Below are positions 32,163-44,081 of a stretch of DNA of 64,000 nucleotides, in pieces (positions within the stretch are counted from its first letter, which is position 1; the number at the start of each line of letters is the position of its first letter). The position numbers were made by a program, and so were the translations under genes. Under the pieces are notes generated by a model. That model was given only the letters and a program-made list of their open reading frames with translations. It had not been told where the DNA came from and did no database searches. The stretch comes from Darksidea phi (lineage: Eukaryota; Ascomycota; Dothideomycetes; Pleosporales; Lentitheciaceae): assembly GCA_030770425.1 (NCBI GenBank), contig JASJFT010000098.1, positions 88,111 through 152,110 on the forward strand. Reading direction: 5' to 3'.

Positions 32163-33878
32163 TCACCATTGTACTTCGTTTGTTTCCTGAGTACAGATGT
32201 CGGGCAGGGCCTCCAGTTGGGGTTGCAGTTCATTCTTCGCCTTGGGTTTAGCCGGCACAATACGCAGTACACCAAACCTCTTCTTCTCCGTCTCGGGAAA
32301 AGTCTTCTTTGGCATTTCCTGTCGCTTTTTCTTCGCCAACTCTTCCTCGCCTGGTTTAGAATATTTGCACCATTCGGTGCCAAAGAAGGGCTCATACTGT
32401 TGGTTGATCATAGGGTCACGCACACGCGCGTTCAGATCCGGGTTTTCCTCCAAGAAAGTAATCACGCCCTCATGGAGCGGCTTTCCCTTGCCTTTGTTAG
32501 CTTGCTCAAGTCGACCCCTTAGGACATTAATGACACCGAAAAGGTACTTGCTGTCTTTGGGCAAGCATTTCCAGATAGCGGAGATTTCGTCGGGATAGAT
32601 AGGTCGCTTGAAGTGGTTATCAGCGATGATGTTATCCACGCGGCAAGCATCCCGATGAAGGCCGAAAAACTCAAGAGCGCGAGCAAGGGAGATGGCGGCG
32701 AAGAGGTTTTTGGGAACTCGAATCCGCTCCATGGTGCCCATGGTTTCCCGATAACATGCTCGCTTCATCCATGAGAGGAGAATCTTGAACCCCACATGTG
32801 AGGCTGCGCCACGCGGGACGCGCAGCTCCTGAGCTACAGGCGCCCCGTTCCTTACCCCATCCTCACGCTCCAGCGTACGTAAGTACTTTGAGATAACCGA
32901 TCGGCTGCAAAACAATACCAGCATCTTCTTGGGTACGCGGTACGCTAAGATGTGGTCGGTACCTTCCTCCACGATGTTGATCGTGGGGCCGTAGATTGCA
33001 TTGTGCAGTCGGTCGGGCTCTATACAATTTAGGAGGGAGCGCATGTCGTGCAGCTTGCGGATTTCGTTAATATTACGATACCAAGTGACCATTTCGGGCC
33101 CGCCATGTAGCTGCTCGTACGGGGTGCTATTGCCGCACTCGGAAACGGATCGATTGCTCAGATGACCTGCTTCGAGCAATTCCTCCGAGTAATATCCATC
33201 CGCATCATGTTCATCCTGGTGCGCAGAGCCTTGCTGACCTTCGGATTCTGACCCATATCCCCCGGGCTGATGTTCCTCGAGGCCACGAGTCGGTGAATAT
33301 ACCTGAGGCCCATACATAGGTAGGGGCCCAGACCAGTCGTGAAAGCCCTGCATGCTGTGAGCATTGTACATTGGAGCGTAGTATGATCCACCGTAGCCTA
33401 TATTCGGATTGTAGTCGGCATACGGGTCGTACTGATAAGGAATCTGCTCCGAAATGTAGCTCATGACGGAGCCATCCTGACCGTTGTATTCGTAAAAAGT
33501 TGTCATATTGGGCTCCGTACAAGAGTCTCCCGATGACCTATTGCCTGAGCCCACGTCGGTGAGTGGCGATGAGTGCGAGACAGAAGGTCCGGTTGTTCGT
33601 GTGTTTGGCTTCGCGGGTGCACAATTTGACCTTGTTGCAGCCGAAGTGGTGGGGTAGACGAAGCAAGCGGCTGCTGGCTTTAAAGAGTGCGCCTGGTAGT
33701 GGGTGGCGAAAGAATACATAACTGCGTGAAAGCGAGCGCGCCAACGATAATACACAGCACGCGAGTTGAGGCCGAGCTGTTGTGGGGAAAAATAGCAGAG
33801 GAGAGGTCGGGCGATAGGAACAAGCGGATAGATGAGCTCAGAGGTACGTTTTGGGAGCACAAGGCTTGGCGTTGCCAC
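32163..33878 (-). CDS. BTB/POZ-like domain protein
   Basis: A 571-residue open frame. The start is uncertain: residues 1-124 have low-complexity Ser/Thr/Pro content, and Met125 (codon 33504-33506, MTTFYEYNGQDGS) is an equally good start, in which case the upstream part is leader. Residues 125-255 are Tyr/Gly/Pro-rich and disordered. Residues about 295-420 read like a fungal BTB/POZ-type fold: NIVEEGTDHILAYRVPKKML, FCSRSVISKYL, ELRVPRGAASHVGFKILLSW, LFAAISLARALEFFGLH, that is, strand, helix with a conserved S/C, and the Leu-rich C-terminal helices. BTB domains mediate protein-protein contacts. The C-terminus (about 510-571) is Lys/Pro-rich. Specific role unknown. Confidence 0.66.
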   Translation of the reverse strand: MATPSLVLPKRTSELIYPLVPIARPLLCYFSPQQLGLNSRAVYYRWRARFHAVMYSFATHYQAHSLKPAAACFVYPTTSAATRSNCAPAKPNTRTTGPSVSHSSPLTDVGSGNRSSGDSCTEPNMTTFYEYNGQDGSVMSYISEQIPYQYDPYADYNPNIGYGGSYYAPMYNAHSMQGFHDWSGPLPMYGPQVYSPTRGLEEHQPGGYGSESEGQQGSAHQDEHDADGYYSEELLEAGHLSNRSVSECGNSTPYEQLHGGPEMVTWYRNINEIRKLHDMRSLLNCIEPDRLHNAIYGPTINIVEEGTDHILAYRVPKKMLVLFCSRSVISKYLRTLEREDGVRNGAPVAQELRVPRGAASHVGFKILLSWMKRACYRETMGTMERIRVPKNLFAAISLARALEFFGLHRDACRVDNIIADNHFKRPIYPDEISAIWKCLPKDSKYLFGVINVLRGRLEQANKGKGKPLHEGVITFLEENPDLNARVRDPMINQQYEPFFGTEWCKYSKPGEEELAKKKRQEMPKKTFPETEKKRFGVLRIVPAKPKAKNELQPQLEALPDICTQETNEVQW

Positions 33879-34660
33879 GGGAAAGGGTGAACCGGGGTGA
33901 ACGCTATGCCAAGACTAAATCATGTGAGCCTACATTCACTCAAGAACAGGAGTGGTTCGCAGCCACGAGAAAAGAGGGGTAGGATTGATGATAAGCTGAT
34001 TGCAGAACTGGAAGTACATATACAGTTCTCGTCAGGCTAATGCGGGTGGTCATAGGGCGTCGTCCCAATCACCGTCGACCTGAGAAACGCAGACGTGCAG
34101 GAAATGAGTCATAGGTACTTGTGCCGCAAAAAATTAGGCAGCCACAAGTAAGAAATTAGGGTGTTAGAAACAGTCCGCGTTGTAAGCCACGAGTACTTTC
34201 TTGGACCCGGTACAATATTTGCTAATAAACTGCCAGACGTGATAAAGGGCGCTAAAATGACGTTACTGTATGGCTGTAATTCTTGCAAAGAAGTCATGGT
34301 TTTGAATGAGTTGCACATATAAGGGTCTAAGCAATGTATACAGGCAAACTGAGACCGTGACAGCCCGCTTACCCAACAGAACGAACGCTAAAAAAGTTAC
34401 ATCATGCTTGTCAAAGGTCCGGGCATATTATCTAGAAAGCTCGATATTATTCGAATACTACTCATCGAGCGAAATCAGAGGCGGTTCAAAAAGCCATGTC
34501 TGATGTCTGAGTGGCATTCCATGCGATCCTCGCTCAACCCCACTGCGCGTTATCCTAGGTGCTACTACCGCTAAGAACGACCGTTCCGGCCTCTGAAAGC
34601 TCTCCATCGTAGTGAGGCTACTTTTACACTCCATACGGTGTGCTCTCTCTGCCCGAGTCA
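33879..34660. other. No supported gene
   Basis: Promoter side of the BTB-like gene; no other structure seen. Confidence 0.4.
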
Positions 34661-35803
34661 TCAGATCCTCGCATTTTGCCTAAGCTTCCCTTTACAGCGG
34701 CGGATGATCTCCTTGACACTAAGTTTCGGCATCGTCTTCGTCCCTGATCGTCGCAGTGGCAGCGAAGTCGTTGATAAAGGTGCCTTCAAATCTGTTACGT
34801 AACGCCCAATACTATATCCCGTTACAAGATCTTGCGTACTTTGGGTAGTACTTAAGGGCCAGGGCTGGCTCGGGACGACCTGGAAGCGTAAAATGTGCGA
34901 TGGGTTTCTACTTGCCTGCGCCGGTCGCAGGTCCGTTACACTTAGAACACCTTGCGGTAGAAGTAGGTCTTTTTTGGTCTTGTGGCGGGTCGTTGGAAGT
35001 AATTCCTCCTCGTCGGTGTCAGGAGCGATAGGGCCAAGAGCGAGTGTGTCCATGCGCCGCGAGGGGGAATGTGGCGCGGAAATCTGTTGAGAGGTTTGAG
35101 AGGTTGCTCGGCCACTGAAATGTGCAACTTCAGGCGTATTTGACGGGCATCTCCTTCTCTCGAGCCCAGATGTGTTGCGTTTTGCTGTATTGGTCGAAGT
35201 GATGTGGAAAGGCAATGGCGTGAGAGGATTGCGCTCGCTCACTTGGCAAACTTCCTTCAGCGACTGGTTTAGAAGGTTTACCTTTGCTGAGGTAGTATCG
35301 CGTTGGCGACGGTGTATTAACATGGGGCTAAACTCCAGTGATGAGTCTTGGTCTAGGCGAGGAGGGGTAGAAGACCAAATCCGCTCCGGCCCTCGCGACA
35401 TTGTCTCGTGTCCTCCATTATCTGAAGGTGGTAACAGCAGCGGATCGGCATCGCTAGTCGCGGTACTCAGGGATATATCTGTCGACAACAAGTACGAATC
35501 AGAACTACCCGTACCGAGACTAGAACATAAGTCAATGCCGTTCCGTCGTAGATACGTTTCTGTTTCTCTGGTGCCTTGAGGTTGCTGCCAATCAGGCATA
35601 TCATTCGGTTGCTGGATAGCTTTGATACCAGGCGAGGGTCGCGATCGATGGTCTTCCACGGGGGTCGCGGTCGAAGTGTTAGTAGTCCATAGCGGCTCGT
35701 CATCGTCGTCATACTCGGAGTCGGAGTACTCGAAATTTACAACACTTTGCTGCTGTCCATTATCCATGTTAATCCACATGGGAACTTGGGGGCTGTTGAG
35801 CAC
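34661..35803 (-). CDS. Hypothetical disordered protein
   Basis: A 380-residue intronless frame, rich in Ser, Thr, Pro and Arg, with an acidic stretch FEYSDSEYDDDDEPLW near residues 24-39 and a basic C-terminus (VKEIIRRCKGKLRQNARI). No domain, signal peptide or membrane helix. The length and even amino-acid use argue for a real gene, but there is no family support. It is transcribed in the same direction as the BTB-like gene. Confidence 0.55.
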   Translation of the reverse strand: MLNSPQVPMWINMDNGQQQSVVNFEYSDSEYDDDDEPLWTTNTSTATPVEDHRSRPSPGIKAIQQPNDMPDWQQPQGTRETETYLRRNGIDLCSSLGTGSSDSYLLSTDISLSTATSDADPLLLPPSDNGGHETMSRGPERIWSSTPPRLDQDSSLEFSPMLIHRRQRDTTSAKVNLLNQSLKEVCQVSERNPLTPLPFHITSTNTAKRNTSGLERRRCPSNTPEVAHFSGRATSQTSQQISAPHSPSRRMDTLALGPIAPDTDEEELLPTTRHKTKKDLLLPQGVLSVTDLRPAQASRNPSHILRFQVVPSQPWPLSTTQSTQDLVTGYSIGRYVTDLKAPLSTTSLPLRRSGTKTMPKLSVKEIIRRCKGKLRQNARI

Positions 35804-38800
35804 TGGCTATTTTCTATCGAATGAGCAGCTCATACGGACAGCAGTTGATGTGCAGGTAAACCCGTGCATGGAGATTTAGCCTCGAACAGATCATATGACG
35901 TTATTGCATGTTTCTAGAGTGGCTATCTCTCGGGTGCGCAGTTCTTTCACCTAACTCTGAAGATCAGGTAATTATTCTCGCTCCTATGACAACATATCAG
36001 ACAGAACAAACCAGGTGTTTTATTCGGTTACAGAAAATAGATTTCCAACCCTTTCCTTGGGGTCTGTTGGTCAAGAAGTGGCTACTACAACTCGCCAGCT
36101 TTTCAAGAACCGTTGCCTCTTGAGCGTCCGGTTAAGCAAAATAGGTCCTACAATGCTTCACTATCCATACAGCTTGAGAAAAGTGGGCGATATAACGATA
36201 GAAGTAAGAGTGTAGACGAAAGTAATAGAGACTTGGAGCTATTTGTACACAGTTTTACTAGGCCATCCATCTCGTATATAGATGTGCAATTTTTTGCATT
36301 GTTAGTGGGTTAAACTGAATAATTAACGAAAGAAGGTTAGTCACGCAACGATACGCGCGAGTCATACAGAGGAAAGTGAAATGTAAAAGGTGGCAAAGGC
36401 AATAGAGACCACCGTTACGTTCGTAACTCCCATAAAACTAGTATGGCAAAGAGTGGCTTTGTATGAGAACGGTGATTTGATTAAATAAGTTTAGCACGTA
36501 TTAAAATAGTAGACGACTGAAAGGTATTAGCTGATTAATTTCTTTAAACCAAAGATCTATTATATATCGTCGTTGGCCTATACGAGCAAGAGTTATTATT
36601 AAGCTTAATATCGAGCTAAAATTATCGAATGAGTAGCAGCCATTGCGTTGTCAAACTCGCGGAATATCGAGCTAAAATTATCTACGGATTATGACGCTTT
36701 TGAGCCATCCACACAAAAAATCCTCTCTCGCTACAGGTGCAGTTGGCGCGATCGCTGCTCAAGATAAGTCTCGTTTTCCGGCAACTCGAATCTTCATCAA
36801 AGCTCCAAGGTCAGAGTTCTGATTAGCAACATGCGTGTTCTACCGTAGTTCTGGCTTCTGTGGCACCAGCTTTGCTCATTGCAGTAAGGGGTATTAGTCG
36901 AGAGACTGAATCACTGGCGGCGAAACGACGGATAAGAGCTATGGTCACGAACACAATGGCGCAGTCTACGGATTATAGCTGCAAGGAGATTGCTGTAGCG
37001 CATCGGGGTTCTATGGCAGAACGAAGGCTCACTGCGGCAAGGGCTGTCCGTCTGGGCGATGCGAGTGTCGAACCATGAGCAACGAGGAGCGTATTTCTTG
37101 CGCAGGGAGGAGCATATTTCTTTTGCGGAGAGGAGCGAGAAAGCGTAGATGTTTTGCTAGCTTGTAGCAGAGGGGAAACGCTTCAGCTGGTATGTGGGTA
37201 ATTTAGAAGATCGCCGCCCCGCGAGAGCTACATAAGTCACATCTCTCCACCAAATCATCGAAGATACATCTCTATAACAAAAAGCTACAAAAGGGCATTC
37301 AACTGGAATTATCATTTCAGAAAGGGTATATCCAGTGAAACAAGGAATCAGCCGCTATTTCTTTCCCAAGATCGCCGTCCCGAGCAAATTCGCCGCTCCA
37401 CCTCCTACGAGCTACCGGTCGCTAGTCCCCGCTGCACACGTTTTTCACGCGTTGCTTACGGGTGAAACAAACTATTACATCAGAGGCAGGTCACCTGGTT
37501 GAAAGTGGCCGACAGCTCACACGAAGTAGACCCGTTCCGTCCGATGATCTTACTATCCCAAGCACAAGGAACACAACACCCAAGCATATGAAAAGCAGAG
37601 CAACGCCCAGACCCGCCAGCAGATTCCCGCGCGCCCGAACCTATTCGCCATAACAGACGCCGTACAATCCGTACCACTTTCCCCATCCGCTCCCCCACCC
37701 CCGTCATCAATACCCAACCCATATCCCGCCTCGCACACCACCCCAAAGCCAGCACCCGTTCTCGTCCAAGCGCGAAAACCCTTCCGCACAAGCCGCAGCT
37801 CTTCCCTTCCAAAAACATCGACGTGCATGGCCCCTGTGTACATTTGTGCGTTCCGAGCGAGCTTGTGCGACGACGTGCGGGGTACACGGAAGTATTGGTG
37901 TCACGGGGGGGCAATATTGGAAATATCGGATCAAGTATGGGAGGGCTTGGGGCCGTGCTATGCTATGTTGGACAGGAACGAGCATGGATTAGTTTGGGGG
38001 GAAGGGGGAGCGAGCTGTGAAACGACGACATGCGATGGGATGGGGATGGATAGGGCATGGATTGGTTACACAACGTCAGCAACATGTGCACATCGGCTGC
38101 GGCACACGTAATTCGATAAAAAAAACCCTCACCATAATCTCAAATGCGAAAGAAATAACAACTTGCGAAACAAGAATATGCCGCTTACACCATCCCATCC
38201 ACCTCCCCCTCCCCCCCTTCCTTCTCAATCTCACCAAACCCAGAAATAAAACCAACATCATGCATAGACTATATCCCGATCATCCCAAAATAAGCTCTCT
38301 CCCCCAAACCCCCCCTTCCCTCACACAGATTAAGATTAAGCAACTCATAAGTCCGTACCATGGTTTTACCTACCTACAATCCCCCACATCCATTGCCTTC
38401 GCCCCACATCCCAAAGGTTCAAAGTCTTAATCCCATACAATATATATTACCAGCCAAGAGCCCACGTACCGTGGGAAAGGCATTATCTGGAAAGTTGCTC
38501 TCCCGAGGGCATTATGCGGCGGCGGGGGGTTATGGTTGGATTTAGATTTCGCGTGATGGCCATGCGGGGAGTTTACCTATACACCGGTAAAGGAGGAGTC
38601 ACATGACGGAATCTTGTTGGGGCAAATAGCAAATACAGTGTTGTTGGAAGATGGGTTTGGCGACTTGGAGGGCTTTGCGTAGACGGTGGCTCGGTGGATC
38701 GGTGGAAAGTACTGGTGGGTGGATTCGGTGTCCTGCGCTGCGTTTGACGGGGTACAGGGTACATATGTTACGGCGACGCTAAGATGGACGCATGCTCGAT

Positions 38801-39090
38801 GGGTGTAGAGCGTACATAGGGTGTGCTCTCACTGATTAGTAGCTAGCAGCTAGCAACCAGCAACAGAGTCCTCGCCGGGTGTTGCGTGTTGCTTGTGCAC
38901 GTGGTTAGCCGCTATTGTGACATCCATAGATGCTTGTCTCTGGTGGCACTGTAGAACGTCAAGTGAACATCACCTTTCCCCTCCCTTCTGCAAGAATAAT
39001 CCCACTCGCGCTCAAAAGTTCTATTAGGTATCTTCTAGTGTCGAAAAAAATTAAAAAAATTGCCATCCCACATGCACATGCAAACAAGCT
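35804..39090. other. Long stretch with no supported gene
   Basis: A 20-base sequence (AATATCGAGCTAAAATTATC) occurs twice, near 36608 and 36663. From about 37.4 to 38.5 kb there are C-rich and A-rich low-complexity tracts with open frames on both strands that lack motifs (for example 37480-37914, 37827-38111). Confidence 0.4.
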
Positions 39091-40365
39091 CTATTCCTTC
39101 GCATCCAGAGAGTCAAGAGCATCATACCACCCCTGCATCTCCCATCTTTGCTGATGGAACAAATCGCGGATTCGCGTGCTATTGCTCAATGGGTCCTTCC
39201 ACCACTTGTCATGCGCGCTCACAACGCCCTGATCGAGATCGTTATCGTTGACGCGCGCGATATTCCACGTGACGCTGATTTCGGTCCACGGCAGCGGGCC
39301 GTCCCAATTATGCACCATGTTGAGGAGATTCTGCTCCATATAGGTGGGGTCGAAAGAGTTGGGGGTTTGCAGGATGTGGTTGTAGAATTCGAAGAGGGCG
39401 GGGTTGGGATGGAGCATGAAGAAGCCCGCGTTGAAGTAGCCGGGTTTCTGCAGTCCGTCTTCCCATGTGGGCGGGTAGGGGTGGACGTCGTTGTGGGTTT
39501 CGCCGAGGCCGCCGAGGAGGTATTGGTCTGGAAGGGGTGGGGAGTCTTTCAGGATGGCGTCTTTGTTTTTGACCGAGGCGGGGTCGAGGGATTTCCGTAT
39601 CTGGGCGCCTTTGTCGTCGAAGATGCCGTCGAGCGGCTTCTGCAGGATGATGTCGCCGTCGAGGAGGAGGATGCGGTTGTACTGTGTCATTTGCCAGGCG
39701 CGCAGCTTGGCCATGAGCTCGTCCCAGCGCTTCTCGTGCTCGGTGGCTTTCAGCCAGGCGGCGTGGAGGGACTCGACCGGGTAGACGATTACGCCGTCTT
39801 TTTTGAGGCGCGCGCGGCGGGACTCGGAGACGGAGGGCGTCACCATGACCACGACGTCGATGTTCTTGTTCCGGATCTTGGTACGCGGGCTGTGCAGGAG
39901 CTGCCAGCATAGGAGGCGGGTCGCGATGAAGTAGTTGTCATGGTCGAGGTCTTCGTCGTGGTCGAGCGTGCCGGAAAGGAAGGTTGCAAAGGCGAGCTTC
40001 TCTCCTTTCTCCTCTGGTCCCTTGGCGGTTTCCTTCTCGGCGGACTGCGGCGCGGGGGTAGGGGTTGCGGTCGTGGCCGGCTTCTCTCCAGCTGCTTTCT
40101 CGGGCTCCTGTGGCGTTTCTGCGTTGTCCTCCTCCTTGGGCGGAGGTCTCACAAAGTCGGGGTGCTCCTTTTCATATCTGTCGCCCCAATATTCGTCGCC
40201 CACGGGCGCCGTCTGCTCGACTGGAGGGTTCTCGTTGCTGGCGAGCCCCAAGTCGAGGCGCGAGAGGTTGAAGGAAGGAGCGCCGAGACTGAGGACCAAA
40301 CAGATGGAAATAAAGGCAGCGACGACCACGGCAGCAATGCTGCGTCTGTACAGGACGGCAATCAT
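39091..40365 (-). CDS. GT8-type (glycogenin/GNT1-like) type II membrane glycosyltransferase
   Basis: A 424-residue intronless protein. A short cytosolic N-terminus (MIAVLYRRS) is followed by a membrane anchor at about 9-29, then a Pro/Glu/Lys-rich stem (about 45-120). The catalytic domain starts near 122 (LAFATFLSG). The nucleotide-sugar and metal-binding motif is D236-G237-D238 in NRILLLDGDIILQKPLDGIF. YFNAGFFMLHPNPALFEFYN and YMEQNLLNMVHNWDGPLPW are further family blocks. The topology indicates a Golgi-resident enzyme. Fungal members include GlcNAc- and glucosyl-transferases acting on glycans; the specific donor and acceptor are not evident. Antisense frames on the plus strand here are shadows. 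Confidence 0.86.
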   Translation of the reverse strand: MIAVLYRRSIAAVVVAAFISICLVLSLGAPSFNLSRLDLGLASNENPPVEQTAPVGDEYWGDRYEKEHPDFVRPPPKEEDNAETPQEPEKAAGEKPATTATPTPAPQSAEKETAKGPEEKGEKLAFATFLSGTLDHDEDLDHDNYFIATRLLCWQLLHSPRTKIRNKNIDVVVMVTPSVSESRRARLKKDGVIVYPVESLHAAWLKATEHEKRWDELMAKLRAWQMTQYNRILLLDGDIILQKPLDGIFDDKGAQIRKSLDPASVKNKDAILKDSPPLPDQYLLGGLGETHNDVHPYPPTWEDGLQKPGYFNAGFFMLHPNPALFEFYNHILQTPNSFDPTYMEQNLLNMVHNWDGPLPWTEISVTWNIARVNDNDLDQGVVSAHDKWWKDPLSNSTRIRDLFHQQRWEMQGWYDALDSLDAKE

Positions 40366-41046
40366 GAGTTAAAAAGATACAACCAAACGAGGGGCTACAG
40401 AAGAAGGACGAAGCAGACGCGTCGCTGTGCGCTGGTGGACAGATGTGAGAACAGGCGCAGTTCCGATAAGCAGGAGGCACATGGGATGGCTGCCAGCTAG
40501 GCCGGAAGGGAAAGGGGGGATTGACGCCTGCGGGGCGGAAATAGCTAGGCCTGGGCTGCTACGATTCGCCATCGACTACCGCCACAGCCGAACATCAGCT
40601 TCGAGCTGTCTCCAGCTCGATGGCTTCAACGGCGGCGTGGCGAACATGGAGCCAGAGGCTCTTCACTGCTCTCGACCGGATCCGGTAGAGCGTGTCTGAC
40701 GGGCTGGAGGTGCAGCTGTCCAAGCTGTCACATAGCCCAGAAGCGGACCGTGGTTCTGGCTCGGCCGGCAAAAAGGGAGACAGCAGCGGAGAATAGGAAG
40801 CGAGGGCATACGGGAAACATTATGGAAACAGCCTTTGCCCGGCACAGTGCCGCTCTCGCGCAGGCAGAAGGGGCCACGGCAAGGCACACCATCCAGTCGA
40901 AGGTGAGACGGATTGATCGACTGCTGCTTGGTCGTGCTGTGTCCGTCTCGGATGCGGCTCGCCAAGGCGCTGCGGCATGGTGCAGCAGCACGCATGAGCG
41001 GGCAGGAAACGAGAAGGGGTCCGCAGGCCCAAGGCATGTCGAACGA
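40366..41046. other. Upstream region of the GT8 gene, no supported gene
   Basis: GC-rich; open frames on both strands with no motifs. Confidence 0.4.
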
Positions 41047-41104
41047 AGCATGCAGGGCAGAGCATTGCAGGGCAGAGCATTGCAGGGCAGAGCATTGCAG
41101 GGCA
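41047..41104. repeat. Tandem 15-base repeat, about 4 copies
   Basis: Unit AGCATTGCAGGGCAG at 41061-41075 and 41076-41090, with a 14-base first copy (41047-41060) and a truncated last copy (41091-41104). Confidence 0.9.
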
Positions 41105-42583
41105 TCGAGTCAATCTGGCGTCGAACGAGGGGTCTGAGGGGCTCCCGGCGTCACGTGGGCGGTTCTCGGTTTGAGAAGAAATTCGCGCCGCCGTGTGCGT
41201 TCGCGTTCGCTTCGCGGGCGTCCCCAAGCGACCCCGCGGCACGGGCTGGGCGGGCGGCCGTCTGTATAGAAGCGTGTGCTGGGCCGCGGCGGTGGGCAAG
41301 GGCGGCGTCTCAGGGTGCATCTTGGAGGGCGATCCGACGCGGTGCAGATTAACTATTCAGGTACCGCAGCAGGGCAAGGCACACGGCACTATATCTCGCG
41401 CGCTCTATAGCAGACGGATGCTATCTTTACACGAAGGCGCAATCTGCCCTGGGGGTCATCACGCCCCCTTGAGCATCCGGCGTGCACCCGCCACGTGGAA
41501 TGCCTGGAGTGCCGGGGCGCAGATACAAGCATCCATATGTTTGCTGGTGGTGCGGTGTCTGCGGTGGCTCGGTGTCTGCGGATGCTCGCCCAGCGCCTGG
41601 CCGCCGCTGGCAGGATGGATGCGCCGCGCCGCGACCTGCATGCCCCGATCCAACGTGTCGACCGTGTCCATGACGGGCGGTCCGCCAATTTTGCTCGGAG
41701 CTGGGCTGGCGGTCCAGGGTTTCAAGGGCGTCCCATGGCGGCCCCTTTGGGCGGGATCAAACGGAGGGCTGCTCGGCGTGAAACACTAGGACAGGCCCCG
41801 GGTGGTCCGTGGGCGTCAGCGGCAGCCGGGCGCCCATTCGCCGGCGGCGGGCGACGGCCGTCTATTGGCAATGGTGGCACCGTCGGCTGCATGCACACCG
41901 GCGGGCCAGTCACGGCCGGCGCGCGCAGCTGAGAGCGAACGGCGTGTCTCGCGGGGGGAACTAGCTACGCGCTGAGTGGTGCTGCGTCTGGCTCTGTCGC
42001 GGCGCGAGAGAGGGCGAGCGAGACGACGGGCAGCCGACAGACGAGCTGATGGAGCAGCGCGTTGAAACGGCGGCCACCTCGCCCCAGGCATCCCAGCCCG
42101 CACCGTCCAGTCCCCCGTCCGCAACCCTGACTCCACCGCAAACAATACATACACACACCAGCACTCTCTCACACACACACGCCTCCCACCCTACCCACCT
42201 GCCCGCCCGCCCACCCACACACATGCATGCATCGCTCCTGCCACATCCAACCCGTCCGAGCTTTCCCATTTTTATCCCCTCCACGCCCGCGCCTGCCCGA
42301 GCGCCGCACCGCATCCTCGCCCACGCCCGCCCTCCTCTGCTTCACCTCCACCTCCCCCTCCCCCTCCACCAGCCTCCAGCCCGTCCGTCGCGTGCTCCGC
42401 TTGAGCCGCCGCCGCGCCGCCGCTGCTTCGTGATCGCCACGTCTGCGCTGCTCCTCCGCTCCTCCGCTTAGCTGAGGCCATCCTTCGACACGTAGTGTAG
42501 CGGCCCTCCACGCACTCTGCGACACTCCTCTCATCTGCCACCTGCTCCTCCACTCCACCCACCCCCGACACCACCGCAGCGCC
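41105..42583. other. GC-rich intergenic region and long C/T-rich leader
   Basis: About 1.5 kb, GC-rich. From 42050 to 42583 the plus strand is strongly C-rich with CA and CCT tracts, fitting a long 5' leader or promoter of the following gene. Long frames on both strands (for example 41193-41789 and 42169-42675) follow from GC richness and carry no motif. Confidence 0.45.
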
Positions 42584-44081
42584 ATGACAACGGCCGTCGC
42601 TGCCCCCCCGGTCCCTGCGCCCCAGGGCCCGCCGCCCGTCGACGCTCTCGGCTCGTCGAGGACATATGCCGCCATTGCGCCCTCGACCTCTTCTCCTCAC
42701 ATCGTGACGCCCAACTCCAAGAGCTCCCGTCTGGCCGCCGAAAATGCTTCACCTACCTCCTCCAGTGACAGCAGTTCCGCGCCCCAGCACAGAGCGGAGG
42801 GCAAGCGGTCACCTCTTTCGTATGTCCAATACCACCACGACCATGTCGTCTCGTTACTCTTCTTCCCGCCGCCCCTCCTCCTCTATCAGTCCCACCTCCA
42901 TGTCTCCTCCCAGCCGCACTAGCTTGTCTAACCGCCCCTCTTCAAGCAGGTCTCGCGGCAATCCCACACCCACCATCGTGGTGAAGAAGGAGCCCTCGTC
43001 GCCCGACATGACCGCCTCGCGACACCGCCCGCGCCGCCTCGACCTCTCCACCTCCAACAACATCGTCCACGCCTCGGGTGCCCTCACCGCCCGCCCCGCC
43101 GGGCCCTTGACCGCAAAGGGCGACCTCCACCCCTTCGGCCTGGCCTGCCTCTCGCCCGGCTTCCACACCAACGACCCCTCGATGCGCGAGCAGCTTCACA
43201 AGAGTCTGGACGTTAGGGAGAGGCAGAGGCAGATCATCGAAGCTCGCCAGAGGAACGGCGTGCTTCGTCCTGCCGACGAGGACCCCAGCCGCCAGCAAGA
43301 CATGAGCCCGCATGGCCGCCCCATGAGAACGCCCAGCACGTCGCGGAGAAAGGGACCACCACCAGGCCTCTCCATCGCCCCGCCCTCACATTCACAGTTC
43401 GCCAACGAGCGGGTCATTCAGTCCGCGCCCATCAACCAGTCCTTCACCGGTCTGCGCAGCAACATGCCGCCCTCACGCCAGCTCGCCAACGGGCCGTCAA
43501 ATTTGTCCCAGACATCACACATCCACCATATCCCCGCACAGCAGACAAACAACAGGTTACCGCCTATTGCGGATGTGTTCCCGGAGCCTCTCGGGACTGC
43601 CCGCAATCACTACAATAACAACAACAACAGCCCGGGCACCTCTTCGCATTCAAATCACCCGCCGCCCCTGCCCTCTCCTGGATTCCCGCCCCAACACCAC
43701 CAGCAGCCCCCGCAGACGTCACGCCCGCGCGAGTACAAGTCCGCCGAGGAGGCTGTTCAGTCGCTATCTGGAGGACGCGAGGATCTTCTGCCCCGCCTTG
43801 TGCACTATGGCGGTCACCAGCCCCCGACCCCGCCCTCGCCCATGCCCAACAAGAGCACCTCGCAGGCTTACCCACCGCATGCTGATCTGCACCGCAGCGG
43901 CAGTTCGAGAAGACGAGGGCGCGATGAGTACGAGCGGGACATGGGAACCCCGCCGCTTGGACGCCAGCAGACCCGCCCCGGTCCCTTCGGCGAGGGCCGT
44001 GATACTCCCGAAACGCAGCGCAAGAAGAAAGAAGAGTTTATCGCCATTTGCTCAAGAGCCTGGGATCTTTTCCACTCGTGA
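42584..44081 (+). CDS. Hypothetical Pro/Ser-rich protein with conserved C-terminus
   Basis: Two exons inferred, 42584-42819 and 42950-44081 (130-base intron, GTATGT donor, CTAAC branch site, GCAG acceptor); 455 residues. Splicing joins a start in good context (GCCATGACA) to the long second frame, and the junction keeps phase 2. The protein is almost entirely disordered (Pro, Ser, Asn and Gln runs, including NNNNN). There are two more ordered segments: DLHPFGLACLSPGFHTND with the following helix (EQLHKSLDVRERQRQIIEAR), and the last 15 residues EEFIAICSRAWDLFHS. A lysine motif IVVKKEPSSPD could be a sumoylation site. The features suggest a nuclear regulatory protein, but no family was recognised. 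The unusually long intron and C/T-rich leader may imply post-transcriptional control. Confidence 0.68.

Noticed and set aside
37480..38111. Cys/Gly-rich frames on both strands
   Set aside because: They overlap one another in low-complexity DNA, with no signal peptide pattern or domain that could decide between them.
39148..39912. 254-codon plus-strand frame
   Set aside because: Exact antisense shadow of the GT8 glycosyltransferase, whose minus-strand frame has clear family motifs.
40750..42700. Several frames of 100-200 codons on both strands
   Set aside because: GC-rich DNA with few stops; translations are Arg/Ala/Pro-rich without motifs and differ in character from the real genes.
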